Virus record (IMG/VR): IMGVR_UViG_3300050006_001381
Location: 1-51,841 of that record
Source of the DNA: a virus
Reading direction: 5' to 3' (one strand)
Length of the DNA: 51,841 nt
Shown: positions 40,101 through 48,270 of the stretch, one piece after another
Position numbering within the stretch: the first letter of the stretch is position 1
Layout of the letters: every line of letters begins with the position of its first letter
Notes under the pieces: model-generated
Database searches by the model: none
What the model was told of the DNA's origin: nothing
The model's input: only the letters and a program-made list of their open reading frames with translations
Program-made: the position numbers and the translations under genes

Positions 40101-41719
40101 CCATCCTCCCGCATGACGATGTGCCTGTTCACCCACCCGGCGGCGCCGCCGACCGTGCCTGTCACCATGGCGTCGGGGACGCCGATCTTGTCGGCCCCAT
40201 TGGCCACCTTGATGGAGATGCCCGTGTTGTCCGCCGGGTCGGCCGCCTGGTTGTCCCCGATCCCCTCCGCGATCACGGCCAGCCCCTCGTCGATGATCAC
40301 CCTGGTGGCGGAGACGACGGTGCCGATGCGGAAGGCCGCCTCGTCGTTGCCTCCGCTGTACTCGACCATCAGCAGGTCGCCGGGAGAGGCAGGGTCGCCG
40401 GGCTTGAGGAAGTCCGCCAACGGGACCGTCTGCTCCAGGGTGTTGGAGAAGGGCAGGACGGCTCCGGTGACGTTGCTGCCGATCACCACCGTCTGCACCG
40501 TCTCGCCGGACTGGTCGATGAGCCTGTAGTCGTCGAAGAGGATGTCCCACTTCGTGGCGTCGAGCGGCGTCTCGACCACCGACGCGATGATGTGGTCGGA
40601 GACGTGGTCGGCGTCGACCACCTGGTCGCTCTTGTTGGCGGTGAGGCGGGTGGCGTGGTGGACGGACACCGTATTGCCCACCACGGGCGGGGAGACCTTG
40701 AGGTCCGCCTTGAGGATCTGCACGCCCAGCAGGCGGCGATGGAACGTGGTGAGCCCCACCGTGTCGTCGACGTCGTCCCCGAAGTCGTAGGAGCCGACCA
40801 GGGCCAGGCCGCTGGCGGCCATGTTCACGATGGGCCCCAGGCCCAGGTCGCCGGCGGACAGGACCAGGGAGCCCTTGATGACGTCCCGCTCCATCTCGAT
40901 GTCGCGGTAGCCGATGCCCTGGAGCTTGGTGATGGCCGGCAGCAGGGCCATCAGCCTGGCCGCCAGTCCCCGCTCCGTGTTCATCGTGCGCTCGGACAGC
41001 GCCACCTCGGCCCGGTCGATGAATTCCGAGTTCGACTCGAGGGCTGAGCCCTTGACGTCGGCCGTGGTGAGGTTCTTCGCCTTCGACAGGGTGGGCAGGC
41101 CCTCCACGATGGAGATGGCCCCGACGGCGACGTTGTGGTCCGTGCCGACCTTCTCCGCCTCCACCGTGGTGTCGAAGAAGTACAGCGCCCCCTCCTGGTT
41201 GAGGAGCATCGAGGCCGACGTGATCGACTGGGTGGTCGCGGGGAAGAAGCTCAGGCCGGAGACGGTGCCGTAGCGCGTGAGCTGGTTGACCTCCACGGCG
41301 GTGGGGGTGACGTAGTACAGGCGCACGGTGAACTGCGCCTTGGTGCCGGGGGGCCGGTCAAAGAACAGGTTGGCCAGCAGCGCGTCGGCCTCGGCCTCCG
41401 ACAGCAGGTCCGGGTCCGCGGTGGACTGGGACTGCTTGATCGTCGTGAGCTCGCGCTTGAACGGCTCCAGGAAGGACACCAGGGGATCGACAAGGATGTC
41501 GACAATGGTGTCGGCCTCGGTGCCGACAGCCAGATCGGGATGCTCCTCGCGGAGACGGGCCAGCAGGAACTCACGGATGGGGGTGGACAGCGGATCGGTG
41601 CCCAGCTTGGCGAGCAGGGGGAGGATGACGTGGGCCTGCGCAGGAGACCCCTTCGTGACGTCGATGCCCGCGTCGAAGGCCTGCAGCCGTTGGGCGATGT
41701 AGTCGGAGTCGATCGGCAC
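37112..41719 (-). CDS. Baseplate J-like protein, greatly extended
   Basis: A 1535-residue protein from GTG 41719 (GAGG six bases upstream). The N-terminal ~280 residues show the baseplate J/gp47 pattern: LLSEAEADALLANLFFDRPP, beta strands with YFFDTTVEAEKVGTDHNVAV, then GSALESNSEFIDRAEVAL and ERGLAARL. These proteins join baseplate wedges in contractile tails. Usual members are 300-500 residues, so about 1200 extra C-terminal residues are unusual; they consist of repeated beta-rich modules with turns such as DTMPGNDLYTTTAGGVTTVE and a LTIKAG-like block also seen in neighbours. This is the main reason for calling the phage a myovirus. Confidence 0.78.
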   Translation of the reverse strand: MPIDSDYIAQRLQAFDAGIDVTKGSPAQAHVILPLLAKLGTDPLSTPIREFLLARLREEHPDLAVGTEADTIVDILVDPLVSFLEPFKRELTTIKQSQSTADPDLLSEAEADALLANLFFDRPPGTKAQFTVRLYYVTPTAVEVNQLTRYGTVSGLSFFPATTQSITSASMLLNQEGALYFFDTTVEAEKVGTDHNVAVGAISIVEGLPTLSKAKNLTTADVKGSALESNSEFIDRAEVALSERTMNTERGLAARLMALLPAITKLQGIGYRDIEMERDVIKGSLVLSAGDLGLGPIVNMAASGLALVGSYDFGDDVDDTVGLTTFHRRLLGVQILKADLKVSPPVVGNTVSVHHATRLTANKSDQVVDADHVSDHIIASVVETPLDATKWDILFDDYRLIDQSGETVQTVVIGSNVTGAVLPFSNTLEQTVPLADFLKPGDPASPGDLLMVEYSGGNDEAAFRIGTVVSATRVIIDEGLAVIAEGIGDNQAADPADNTGISIKVANGADKIGVPDAMVTGTVGGAAGWVNRHIVMREDGDDSLVAGVGAQRYFKVKAIADAGSWPDGADRTEVTLDVDIDAATAPDDDNYKWSLVAKDSLNTAAANLELGADGAAAEAGDADAPIPLHPSTNMKWVIRRDKSGASMAGFVDGNAINDLLYSERAPLAVAAVNAGIKLTLSDIPGGIAFPDTAEGELTIDNDTIHIGGMTDAYMRVNDNVDGTPLVLDLEDDEPLAQGVDGSNPAGGSSILTSATVDFGAKGVRAGDVLVVKDDNPGSYRVTKVAGLTVTVINHADPTAEAFANVGANVRFEVVRTITVDLVSPKDTKIPNNDVNDGTSLKNPKDLTTFAASARVESRDADNLSYVDYLKQGAEVGDVLEIFEGQDKGVYSIVAIGGDFPNDEITLDTVLIGGQTGLEYRIYKPAANGGITLPLLRVSSIDRLDANGQSVGIKIPYADPVDVRSSDFGNRGTGLKVPNDTMPGNDLYTTTAGGVTTVEANGDTDFIKSRIAPGDVLAWSSGVHAGLSYQVESVTDLNTLILEEDVTAGGLADIVDVAAPGLPDFTLGAPSIGSARCYFLEPTTFSVDNASATFVTASGLTYKPDPDNNASLHDPDLPGVAALDVANPTHVNWVAPYPTVYELGLKVGDDVEVGYRRLKGSKDLADAANQLLAGKTLIVEIHGGSTITITFAGANPVVPTTAVAPGGVLEQVKAALPSIFKVEMVAPPDDPAVRSLALSSKSRFTIKAGTANGDLGFADADTNWHADVGVYPVATLAVGGDVRKVALTGLTGVTLADVQLEFIRPSTQRISSTDMAANLEEGLYYFDVQMISAEADDKFNIVDDTEMTVAGHESEGYRLRPVDTHHTFSSGEKVKLEVSPIALRAGTKDLLVNADLLPGSKVQIAYERAPTVSSAQDILLLDSERVINDNPLSRHFFPSYVRFVMEYSGGSEVAIVKKDLVAHVDGLKVGDPLEAFDLQVVARERNANYVREPLTMVAVTHKKDRTIKAYRSTDRVTAARNEFFVADEDNIVVTRI

Positions 41720-41727
41720 GGCCTACC

Positions 41728-42396
41728 TCACAGGGTGATGTTCGCGACCGCCTGCTCTCGGTCGAAGCTCGTCAGGGATACCACGGCGGACAGCGCGGCG
41801 GACTCCTTGTCGAAGGCCGCCCCCACCAAGTTGGCCAGCAGCAGACGCTCCGATGCGGGAGCCCCGCTGCGAGCCTGCATGGACGTGATCTGCTCGGAGG
41901 TGCGGCTGACCGCCACCGAGAACGACCGGACCAGGGCCTTGGACTCCGGGGCCGACGCTGCGCCCAACAGCCCCCTGGCGCCTCCCCCGAGGTGCGGGTT
42001 GTGGATGCTGGTGCCCGGCGTCGTGAAGAGCACCTTCACGAAGATCTGGGTCAGCCGCATGATCCCCGTGATCCCCTCGATGCGCGTGCCGAGGCCCAAC
42101 GCCACCCTGGACCGGATGGGGGCGACGGAGTGGTGCGGGGACACGGACAGGTTGGGGAGCTTGGTCGTCGACACCCTGACGCTGGTGATCGGGGCCGTCA
42201 TGTGCAACGGCAGCCCCACCAGGATAAGCCTGCCGTTGATCACGCTGAACTCGTCCATGCCCACACCGTTGGCGGACACCGCCTCGGTGTCGTCGAACCC
42301 GCTGCCGGTGATGGCCAGCACCAACGGGACCCTGGTGAGCATGAAGAACCCGCTCACCGGCAGGACGCCCTCCAGTCGCAACACCTGGATGTCCAT
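41728..42396 (-). CDS. Baseplate wedge protein, gp25-like C-terminal half
   Basis: A 222-residue product from ATG 42396. Residues 1-110 form a small beta domain (FMLTRVPLVLAITGSGFDD, IPT/Ig-like). Residues ~112-222 match the gp25/W wedge layout: MRLTQIFVKVLFTTPGTSIH with NPHLGGGARGLLG, then helices and a C-terminal strand pair (ALSAVVSLTSFDREQAVANI). gp25-like proteins start sheath assembly at the baseplate, and their gene typically neighbours J, as here. The N-terminal domain is an addition to the usual ~100-130-residue wedge protein. Confidence 0.6.
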   Translation of the reverse strand: MDIQVLRLEGVLPVSGFFMLTRVPLVLAITGSGFDDTEAVSANGVGMDEFSVINGRLILVGLPLHMTAPITSVRVSTTKLPNLSVSPHHSVAPIRSRVALGLGTRIEGITGIMRLTQIFVKVLFTTPGTSIHNPHLGGGARGLLGAASAPESKALVRSFSVAVSRTSEQITSMQARSGAPASERLLLANLVGAAFDKESAALSAVVSLTSFDREQAVANITL

Positions 42397-42749
42397 CAGG
42401 CCCAGTCCGCCCGGATAGCGACTTCGTCGGGCCCGGGATCCCGCAGCTCCGGGTCCTTCTCCACGATGGCCGGCAGCGCCCGGATGAGCCCGAGCTGGTC
42501 CTTGAAGCTGCTACGGAGCTTGATCAAGCGGTCTCTGCGCGAGAGCGTGCCGATCGGCGGGTCGGTGGGGACGTTGGAGCCGTCGAGCTGCGTCTCGCCG
42601 GGGGCGCCGAGCTGGCGGATGGACTGGGTGACGAGCTGATGGAAGGACACGCCCCGCAGGTACCGGGTCCCCTCGATGCTGTGGACGAGGGTATAGGCGT
42701 TGGCCAGAGCCCTGCGTGCCTCGACGACCGTCTTGTTGTCATCAGCCAC
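42396..42749 (-). CDS. Small tail/baseplate-region protein, unknown
   Basis: A 117-residue mainly helical product. GTG 42749 overlaps the previous stop (TAGTG) and its own stop overlaps the next start. It has VVEARRALANAYTLVHSIEG and RRDRLIKLRSSFKDQLGLI, and an acidic C-terminus. It is wedged between two large baseplate-region genes, so a structural or assembly role is likely. Family not recognised. Confidence 0.66.
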   Translation of the reverse strand: MADDNKTVVEARRALANAYTLVHSIEGTRYLRGVSFHQLVTQSIRQLGAPGETQLDGSNVPTDPPIGTLSRRDRLIKLRSSFKDQLGLIRALPAIVEKDPELRDPGPDEVAIRADWA

Positions 42750-45700
42750 TAATAGACCTCGTCCACATCCTCGGCCTCCCCATCCGTGCCGGAGGCCACC
42801 GCCCGGAAGCCAGTGCCGAGGTCGTCGTGCAGGTAGTCCGCATCCGGTGACGGCGCCGTGGACGACCTCGCCCCGCTGTCCTCCAGCATGTCCGGGGAGG
42901 CGGCGAAGTCCTCCTGGGCCAGGTCCACCATGCTCTTGATCAACCCTCCGGAAGGTAGGCTAGTGTCTCCCGTGAGGTCGAAGAAGTCCACGAAGCGCGC
43001 CTGCCGTAGGAGCGCAGCCCCTGCATCCATACGCATCTCCTGCAGCGCCTGCAGGATGGCGTCGGCCTCGTCGAAGACAGGGGCGTCGTAGGTCGTCAGC
43101 ACCGTCTGCAGCCCGTCGGGGGCAGCGGAGTCGTCCCAGATGGCCGTGAGCCTCGAGGCCAGGCCCACGGCCCTCCTCCTCTGCAGGTCGGACCCGTTGA
43201 CCGCTCGGTTCACCGCATCCCGCAACTTGGCCAGGCCGAGCTCGAACTCGTCATCCCCGGTCAGGACGTCGTCCTGCCATGTGGGCAGCGGGGAGGTGGC
43301 GTCCTTGGCGATGCGCTCCTGCTCCGTCAGCCCCTTGCTCTTGATCGAGTAGGTGGTCCCCGAGTCGTTCTTGGTGACGTCCGTGACGGCCGTGCCCAGC
43401 TTCAGCCCGACGCTGGCCGCGGCGGCCGTCACGATCTCCTTGGCGACCGAGTCCCCGGCGATGGTCAGCAGGTCGGTGGGGGCCACGCCCTTGTCCAGCA
43501 GGTCCACGGAGGCGTCGTCCCAGACATCCGTATGCCCGCGGACGTCCAGGTCGCCCGTCAGTCCGAGCTCGGTGTTGGCGTCGTTGGCGTCCGACAGGGA
43601 CTTGATGGACGAGGCCTTGGTGATCTTGGTGGACTCCAGGACGAAGGGGTCGGGCCCGATCCGTGCGTTGACATTGATGGTCTTGCCTGCGGCCGGCAAG
43701 GTCCCCGGTGCAAAGTCGGGAGTCAGGCTGATGGCGGGCAGGGCCTTGACGATCACGTGGTAGGTGCCGCCGACGTCCCCCTCCAGCAAGGCCACCTCTC
43801 CCACGTTGGGATCGCCCGACAGCACGGTGATGTCCCCGTCCTCGTCGATCTGCAGCTCCACCTTCGCCAGCATGGGCTTCGCGGCGAGCACCTTGGCCTC
43901 CCCGTCGATGTTGGTGCCGGCCGTAGTGTCCTCGAGGAAGTCCTTGAGCTGCTGGTTGGTGACGTCCTTGCCGCGGATGAGCTGATCAGCAGGCAGGCCC
44001 AGCGTCTCCAGGCACGTGCTACGCAGGGCGGGGAACAGGTACCACTCGTAGGTGTTGCCGCCGACGTCGTCGGCCGCGGGGCTCTCCTGGTCAGGCAGGC
44101 GCACCAGGATCGTCGTGGCGTCGACGAGCTCCAGGATCTTGGCGGGGCCGGAGACGAACACGTCGGGGCCCGCGACCAGGTTGGCATTGATGTAGTCCCC
44201 GACGAAGAAGGTCCCCGACTGCCAGGCGGGCCCGGACAGCTGCATGGTGTCATCGCCCACCCGCAGCAGGTTCACCACCGTCGTCGCCGTGCGGTACGAC
44301 GCAGGGCCCCAGGTCTCCGAGATGATGCGGACCGAGCCCACGGGCCCGTACCTCTGCGACCTGATCACCAGCCGCCCGTCCGTCGCCTGGGCGTAGGCGC
44401 GGGGCGCGCTCCCGTCGGCGGGGCCGGTGAAGTCGTCCTGGCCGTTCAGGTGCGCCACGATCTCCGCCAGGGTGGCCTTGCCTGCGACCTCGACCTTGAT
44501 GGGGATGTGCCGGCCCGCCCCGGCCGAGTCGTCCCGCAGGGGGTTGCCCGCATACAGCGGCTCGTCGACAGCCAGCACCAGCTGGTCGTTGCCCACCGAC
44601 CCTGTGGCCTTGTTGGGATTGGGATCCGGGTAGGGCGAGGTCTCCTCCGGGTCGTCGTCCCACCCGAACACGGAGTTCGCGCGGGAGGCGGCGATGGCCA
44701 GGGAGGTCTCCTCCTCGGGCAGCCCGGTGTTCGACGTCAGCCTCGCCTTGGTGGCGTCCTGGGGATCCACCTCCACCGTGGCTCGCAGGATGGCGGCGGC
44801 GATCAGCGCAGCGGCCTTGGCGGCGGTGTACGGGTGGTTGTCGATGAGGTCGAGCAGCACGGTCTCCGCCACGCCATCCGTGACCACCGTCAGCCTGTTG
44901 TCGCGGAAGACGGTGAAGTTGGCGTGCCCGTCCAGGAAGCCGTGCTGCCCCATGATGACAGCCCGGTCGTCGTCGAGGACGTGGACGATCCTGCCAGCCG
45001 ACCCCCAGCCGAGGCCGTCGGGGTGGGCCAGGTCGCCCTCCTTGGCGTTGGCGAACGGGGAGTTGGCCGTGTCCTCCAGGACCACACCGACCCCCAGGCC
45101 GTCGTCGTCCAGGGTGTACACGGTGACCGGGCCCCCGGTGGCGATCTCGAAGTCGAAGTTCTCCACGCCCGGAGTGATCAGGATGGCCGGGCCGGTCGCC
45201 ACCAAGGTCACGTCGGCGAACGTGCGGCCGATCACCGAGGCCCGAGTGGACGAGGGCAGGGTGAAGGTCTTGGTCAGGAGCTCGTTGAGGTCCAGCTTCA
45301 GGACATGGTTGCCGGGGTTGGTGGTCGGGACAGCCAGGGAGGCGCCCGGCAGGGGTCCGATGTTGTGTGGTCCCGAGGTCGTCCCAGTGGCAAGCGCCTT
45401 GGGGCCGTGGCTGTTCCCAGTGCTGTCCCCTCCGGCCCCCGTGGAGGACACCTTGGCGACGCAGGGGTCTCTGGGGTTGATGGCGGCGTCCATCCGCGCG
45501 ATGGAGGACAGCAGCTCCAGGGAGGAGGCACGCTGCCTGTCGGAGGGGTTCTTCTTCAGGGCCTCGAGGCGCGTGACGATGCTGTCCAGGGGGCTGGCGC
45601 CCGCGATCTTGGAAAGGTCGACCTCGTCCCAGTCGGTGCAGGCCGCCCTGATCCCCGTCACCAGGACCAGCATGGTGGCGTAGGCGTCCTCCATCTCCCT

Positions 45701-46189
45701 GAGAGCGGCGTCGGCCTTGTCGGAGGCCTCGTCCACGGGGGTCCGGGAGACGCCGCCCGCCCTGGACGTGTCGCCCAGCGTGCCCAGGAACAGGTCGATG
45801 CCCTCGGAGAACCTGGTCAGGGCGTCCTTGGTGGCCCCTCCCGCCGCCAGCGCGGTCTTCATCTCCTTGGCGTTGGAGATGGCCTCGTCCAGGTTCTCGA
45901 TGGAGGCCACGGAGGTGGGGGAGTTCTCCATGTCCGCCAACGCGCCGGACAGGACGGTCAGCTGGGCCAGGAAGGCGACGTTCTTCTCCAGCAAGGTGCG
46001 GACGGCCATCTTCACGAAGCTGTAGATCACGTCCGGGTTGGAGATGAACCCCCAGGCCACGATCTCCTGGACCTCCGCGAACTGCGCGGCCCAGTCCGGC
46101 GGGCCCGAGTCGGTGGAGGGGTGCTTGGGGTCCTTGGGGCCGAACTGGGCGACCGCCAGGGACTTCTCGGCGTCGGTGTATGCGCTCAC
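42749..46189 (-). CDS. Large virion protein in the baseplate cluster
   Basis: A 1146-residue product from GTG 46189 (GTGA overlap). The N-terminus SAYTDAEKSLAVAQFG resembles the late-protein motif. Residues ~30-240 are helical (IYSFVKMAVRTLLEKNVAFL and others). From ~285 the protein is beta-rich with modules such as LTVVTDGVAETVLLDL...RATVEVDPQD...LAIAASRANSVFGWD, a layout also present in the J-like protein. The C-terminal ~200 residues return to helix (QTVLTTYDAPVFDEADAILQ). Context suggests a baseplate or tail-tip component. No enzymatic motif seen. Confidence 0.7.
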   Translation of the reverse strand: MSAYTDAEKSLAVAQFGPKDPKHPSTDSGPPDWAAQFAEVQEIVAWGFISNPDVIYSFVKMAVRTLLEKNVAFLAQLTVLSGALADMENSPTSVASIENLDEAISNAKEMKTALAAGGATKDALTRFSEGIDLFLGTLGDTSRAGGVSRTPVDEASDKADAALREMEDAYATMLVLVTGIRAACTDWDEVDLSKIAGASPLDSIVTRLEALKKNPSDRQRASSLELLSSIARMDAAINPRDPCVAKVSSTGAGGDSTGNSHGPKALATGTTSGPHNIGPLPGASLAVPTTNPGNHVLKLDLNELLTKTFTLPSSTRASVIGRTFADVTLVATGPAILITPGVENFDFEIATGGPVTVYTLDDDGLGVGVVLEDTANSPFANAKEGDLAHPDGLGWGSAGRIVHVLDDDRAVIMGQHGFLDGHANFTVFRDNRLTVVTDGVAETVLLDLIDNHPYTAAKAAALIAAAILRATVEVDPQDATKARLTSNTGLPEEETSLAIAASRANSVFGWDDDPEETSPYPDPNPNKATGSVGNDQLVLAVDEPLYAGNPLRDDSAGAGRHIPIKVEVAGKATLAEIVAHLNGQDDFTGPADGSAPRAYAQATDGRLVIRSQRYGPVGSVRIISETWGPASYRTATTVVNLLRVGDDTMQLSGPAWQSGTFFVGDYINANLVAGPDVFVSGPAKILELVDATTILVRLPDQESPAADDVGGNTYEWYLFPALRSTCLETLGLPADQLIRGKDVTNQQLKDFLEDTTAGTNIDGEAKVLAAKPMLAKVELQIDEDGDITVLSGDPNVGEVALLEGDVGGTYHVIVKALPAISLTPDFAPGTLPAAGKTINVNARIGPDPFVLESTKITKASSIKSLSDANDANTELGLTGDLDVRGHTDVWDDASVDLLDKGVAPTDLLTIAGDSVAKEIVTAAAASVGLKLGTAVTDVTKNDSGTTYSIKSKGLTEQERIAKDATSPLPTWQDDVLTGDDEFELGLAKLRDAVNRAVNGSDLQRRRAVGLASRLTAIWDDSAAPDGLQTVLTTYDAPVFDEADAILQALQEMRMDAGAALLRQARFVDFFDLTGDTSLPSGGLIKSMVDLAQEDFAASPDMLEDSGARSSTAPSPDADYLHDDLGTGFRAVASGTDGEAEDVDEVY

Positions 46190-46416
46190 CGGGAGAAGTC
46201 CAGATCAGTCTTCATGGCGACCAGCAGATCCTCCAGCAGGTACTGGCTGCTCTCGCTCAGACGTACCACCATGACCACCTCGTCTTGTCCGGAGAGGCAC
46301 ACACGGTGGGTGTCCCTCATCCTGGTCTGCCTCCCGATGCACATCTTGGACCGCCGCTGCCGCAGGAACAAGCAGTCCCCAGCCGCAGGGCACCACGTCG
46401 GCCGGGACTGCGACAT
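46186..46416 (-). CDS. Small protein with four cysteines
   Basis: A 76-residue product; ATG 46416 starts two bases after the previous TAG. C9, C15, C26 and C40 could form a metal site (TWCPAAGDC ... MCIGRQ ... VCLSG). The C-terminal half (EVVMVVRLSESSQYLLEDLL) is a strand and helix. It is co-expressed with baseplate genes. No family recognised. Confidence 0.6.
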   Translation of the reverse strand: MSQSRPTWCPAAGDCLFLRQRRSKMCIGRQTRMRDTHRVCLSGQDEVVMVVRLSESSQYLLEDLLVAMKTDLDFSR

Positions 46417-46418
46417 GG

Positions 46419-46763
46419 CTACAAGAGGGTCCTCCCCATCCGACCCACGTCGGCCGGCGTCAGGGTGAGCAGCCAGCGTCGGACGGTGACGGGGTTCCTG
46501 TTGAACATGGAGCAGAAGCTGGAGAAGGACAGGCGTGCGTCCCCGCACTCCTCCTTGTCACAGCTGCAGCCGTCCTCGAACAACCACGTCGCGGCCTCGT
46601 CGGCCAGCCGACGCTGCCGACGCACGGCGCTGTCCTGGTACAGGACATAGTCGCAGACCGCCCGCCACCACACGCGGAGCCACAGGGTGTTGACCGCCGA
46701 CAGCTCCCTGTCCAGCCAGCTCGGCGGCGGCTCCTCCATCTCCGGGGGGGCCACTGAGATCAC
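46419..46763 (-). CDS. Small protein with Cys cluster and HTH-like end
   Basis: A 114-residue product; GTG 46763 overlaps the upstream stop. The middle is tryptophan-rich helix (LWLRVWWRAVCDYVLYQD). C66, C68, C73 and C84 sit in GCSCDKEECGD and FCSMF. The end SFSSFCSMFNRNPVTVRRWL has the 'S-F-x-x-x-C...P-x-x-V-R-x-x-L' look of small bacterial/phage proteins with a helix-turn-helix. A regulator placed among tail genes is unusual. Function unknown. Confidence 0.62.
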   Translation of the reverse strand: MISVAPPEMEEPPPSWLDRELSAVNTLWLRVWWRAVCDYVLYQDSAVRRQRRLADEAATWLFEDGCSCDKEECGDARLSFSSFCSMFNRNPVTVRRWLLTLTPADVGRMGRTLL

Positions 46764-47704
46764 GCCACGTTCACCACCAGCGACGGCAGTGCTGCGAGGG
46801 CCGGGCGGGAGACGATCTCGTAGCCCGTCTCATACCTGCGTTTGACCGTGAACGTGGCCTGGCCCGCCTTGACCCCCGTGATCACCAGCTTGGCGTCCGT
46901 GCTGTCGGCGCCGGCGAGGGTCGCCGTGGCGATGTCCGTGTCGCTGGACTCGATGATCAGCGGGGCGGAGCCGTCAAACTTGGTGGTCTTGCTGGTCCAG
47001 GTCAGGACGAGGGCGACATCCAGCGTGCCGGCGAGAGGCACGGCGGCCGGACTGACCGGGTCGTAGGTCACGTTGAGGATCACCGGCCACAGCAGGTGGA
47101 CGATGCTGCAGGAGGAGGCGTCGGGCACCACCACGTGCAGGATGTCGTTCTCCTGCCCACCGACGACCACGTCGAACTCGCCATCGCGCGGCAGGTCCAC
47201 CTGGATGTACCCGGTGGAGTCCGTCTTCACGTTGAGCGTCCTGCCCAGCGCGGCCTTGGCGTTGTCCCCTCCCCCGATGATCTGCGGCTCCGCGATCTCG
47301 ATCTTGGGGTGGAAGGAGATGTTCACGTCGGTCAGGGCCTTGCCCGTGACGTCCGTGAAGTAGCCCGAGCAGCGGCACATGTCGGCGCTCGCGGCCACGG
47401 GCAGGGTATGGAGCTCGGCGGACACATCGAAGATGTTGGTGGTGACGACAGGATCGGTCACCGAGATGTCCTGGGGGCTGACGATGGTGGTCCCGACCTT
47501 GGATATCCGCAGTCGATAGGTGACCCCGTCGGCATCGCCGTTCAGCGTGAAGTCCCTCTCGCCGGCGTCGTTGGCGCCGTCCCCGGTGACACCCGTCGTC
47601 ACAAGGGCGTCCTGGTCGTCGTAGACCTGGACAAGCACGCCGTCGACCGGCTGGGGCACTCCCGCAGTGTCCTTGACGACGATGGTGACGGTGACGTTCG
47701 CCAT
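46760..47704 (-). CDS. Ig-like virion protein with BIG2-type end
   Basis: A 314-residue all-beta protein from ATG 47704. Residues ~1-100 are an Ig/carboxypeptidase-regulatory-like domain. Residues ~105-200 start with ADMCRCSGYFTDVTGKALTD, a motif shared with the 443-residue neighbour (ADLCLVSGSFVDLKGVPIKD). The last ~90 residues are a BIG2-like domain (SSDTDIATATLAG ... ITGVKAGQATFTV). Such domains decorate phage tails and capsids and can bind sugars weakly. The gene overlaps the next by four bases. Confidence 0.68.
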   Translation of the reverse strand: MANVTVTIVVKDTAGVPQPVDGVLVQVYDDQDALVTTGVTGDGANDAGERDFTLNGDADGVTYRLRISKVGTTIVSPQDISVTDPVVTTNIFDVSAELHTLPVAASADMCRCSGYFTDVTGKALTDVNISFHPKIEIAEPQIIGGGDNAKAALGRTLNVKTDSTGYIQVDLPRDGEFDVVVGGQENDILHVVVPDASSCSIVHLLWPVILNVTYDPVSPAAVPLAGTLDVALVLTWTSKTTKFDGSAPLIIESSDTDIATATLAGADSTDAKLVITGVKAGQATFTVKRRYETGYEIVSRPALAALPSLVVNVA

Positions 47705-47761
47705 CTACGCCCTGCCTCTGGTCAGCTCGTCCACCCAGGACACCAGGGTCACAGCGTCCAC
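47705..47761 (-). CDS. 18-residue micro-ORF carrying a WVDEL motif
   Basis: GTG 47761 overlaps the previous stop (TAGTG) and TAG 47705 directly abuts the next ATG. The peptide VDAVTLVSWVDELTRGRA resembles the short motif seen on other late proteins. Codon third positions fit coding. It could be a micropeptide, a translational coupler between its neighbours, or chance. Confidence 0.3.
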   Translation of the reverse strand: MDAVTLVSWVDELTRGRA

Positions 47762-48270
47762 TAGAACTTCCCGTACTGGATCGGCCGCTCGCCGGGCATG
47801 CGCGAGTTGTAGATCTTCTTGCGCAGCTTCTTGGCCATCAGGAGCGCGGCGCCCCCGGTCACGCCCGCCGCGCCCAGCAGGGGCAGCAGCATCGAGAGCT
47901 TGTCCATCTCGTCGAGGTAGCCCGCCAGCGACTGCTTGTCCATCTCGAACTCCCTGCGCGCGTCGCTCACGTCCCACCGCTTCTTGCGCCCGAGGAGCGG
48001 CAGCTTGTTCCGGCGATAGTACCTGGACCTCGCCCCGCCCCACTTGCCACCGTAGGGCTCCTTGACCTTGCCCGGCGACCTGACGTGCGCCTTGGCGAAC
48101 CGCAGGGCGTCGTGCTGTGAGCCCCGCAGCCGGTCCTTGAACTCCCGGTAGGCCGGCTCCGACATAGGGAACCACAGCCGTTTGCCACGGGCCCGCAGCA
48201 CCAGCTCCCCGCTCCCCTTGCGGGAACGGTAGTCCTCGACCTCGAGCCAGCGTTCGGACCCGGCGGCCAC
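47761..48270 (-). CDS. Late protein ending in motif plus membrane segment
   Basis: A 169-residue frame from GTG 48270 (TAGTG overlap). The first ~105 residues are basic (SERWLEVEDYRSRKGSGELV ... WFPMSEPAYREFKDRLRGSQ), faintly KTSC-like. The last 60 residues begin MDKQSLAGYLDEMDKLSMLL, the recurring motif, followed by a hydrophobic helix (LLGAAGVTGGAALLMAKKL). An internal ATG at 47943 has GGAG six bases upstream, so the C-terminal 60 residues may also be made alone, much like the 44-residue gene at 25407-25541. One fused gene or two overlapping products are both possible. Confidence 0.6.
   Translation of the reverse strand: MAAGSERWLEVEDYRSRKGSGELVLRARGKRLWFPMSEPAYREFKDRLRGSQHDALRFAKAHVRSPGKVKEPYGGKWGGARSRYYRRNKLPLLGRKKRWDVSDARREFEMDKQSLAGYLDEMDKLSMLLPLLGAAGVTGGAALLMAKKLRKKIYNSRMPGERPIQYGKF

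Noticed and set aside
43532-46468. 978-codon rightward frame over the 1146-residue virion protein
   Set aside because: Shadow frame; no SD, no motifs, wrong codon bias.
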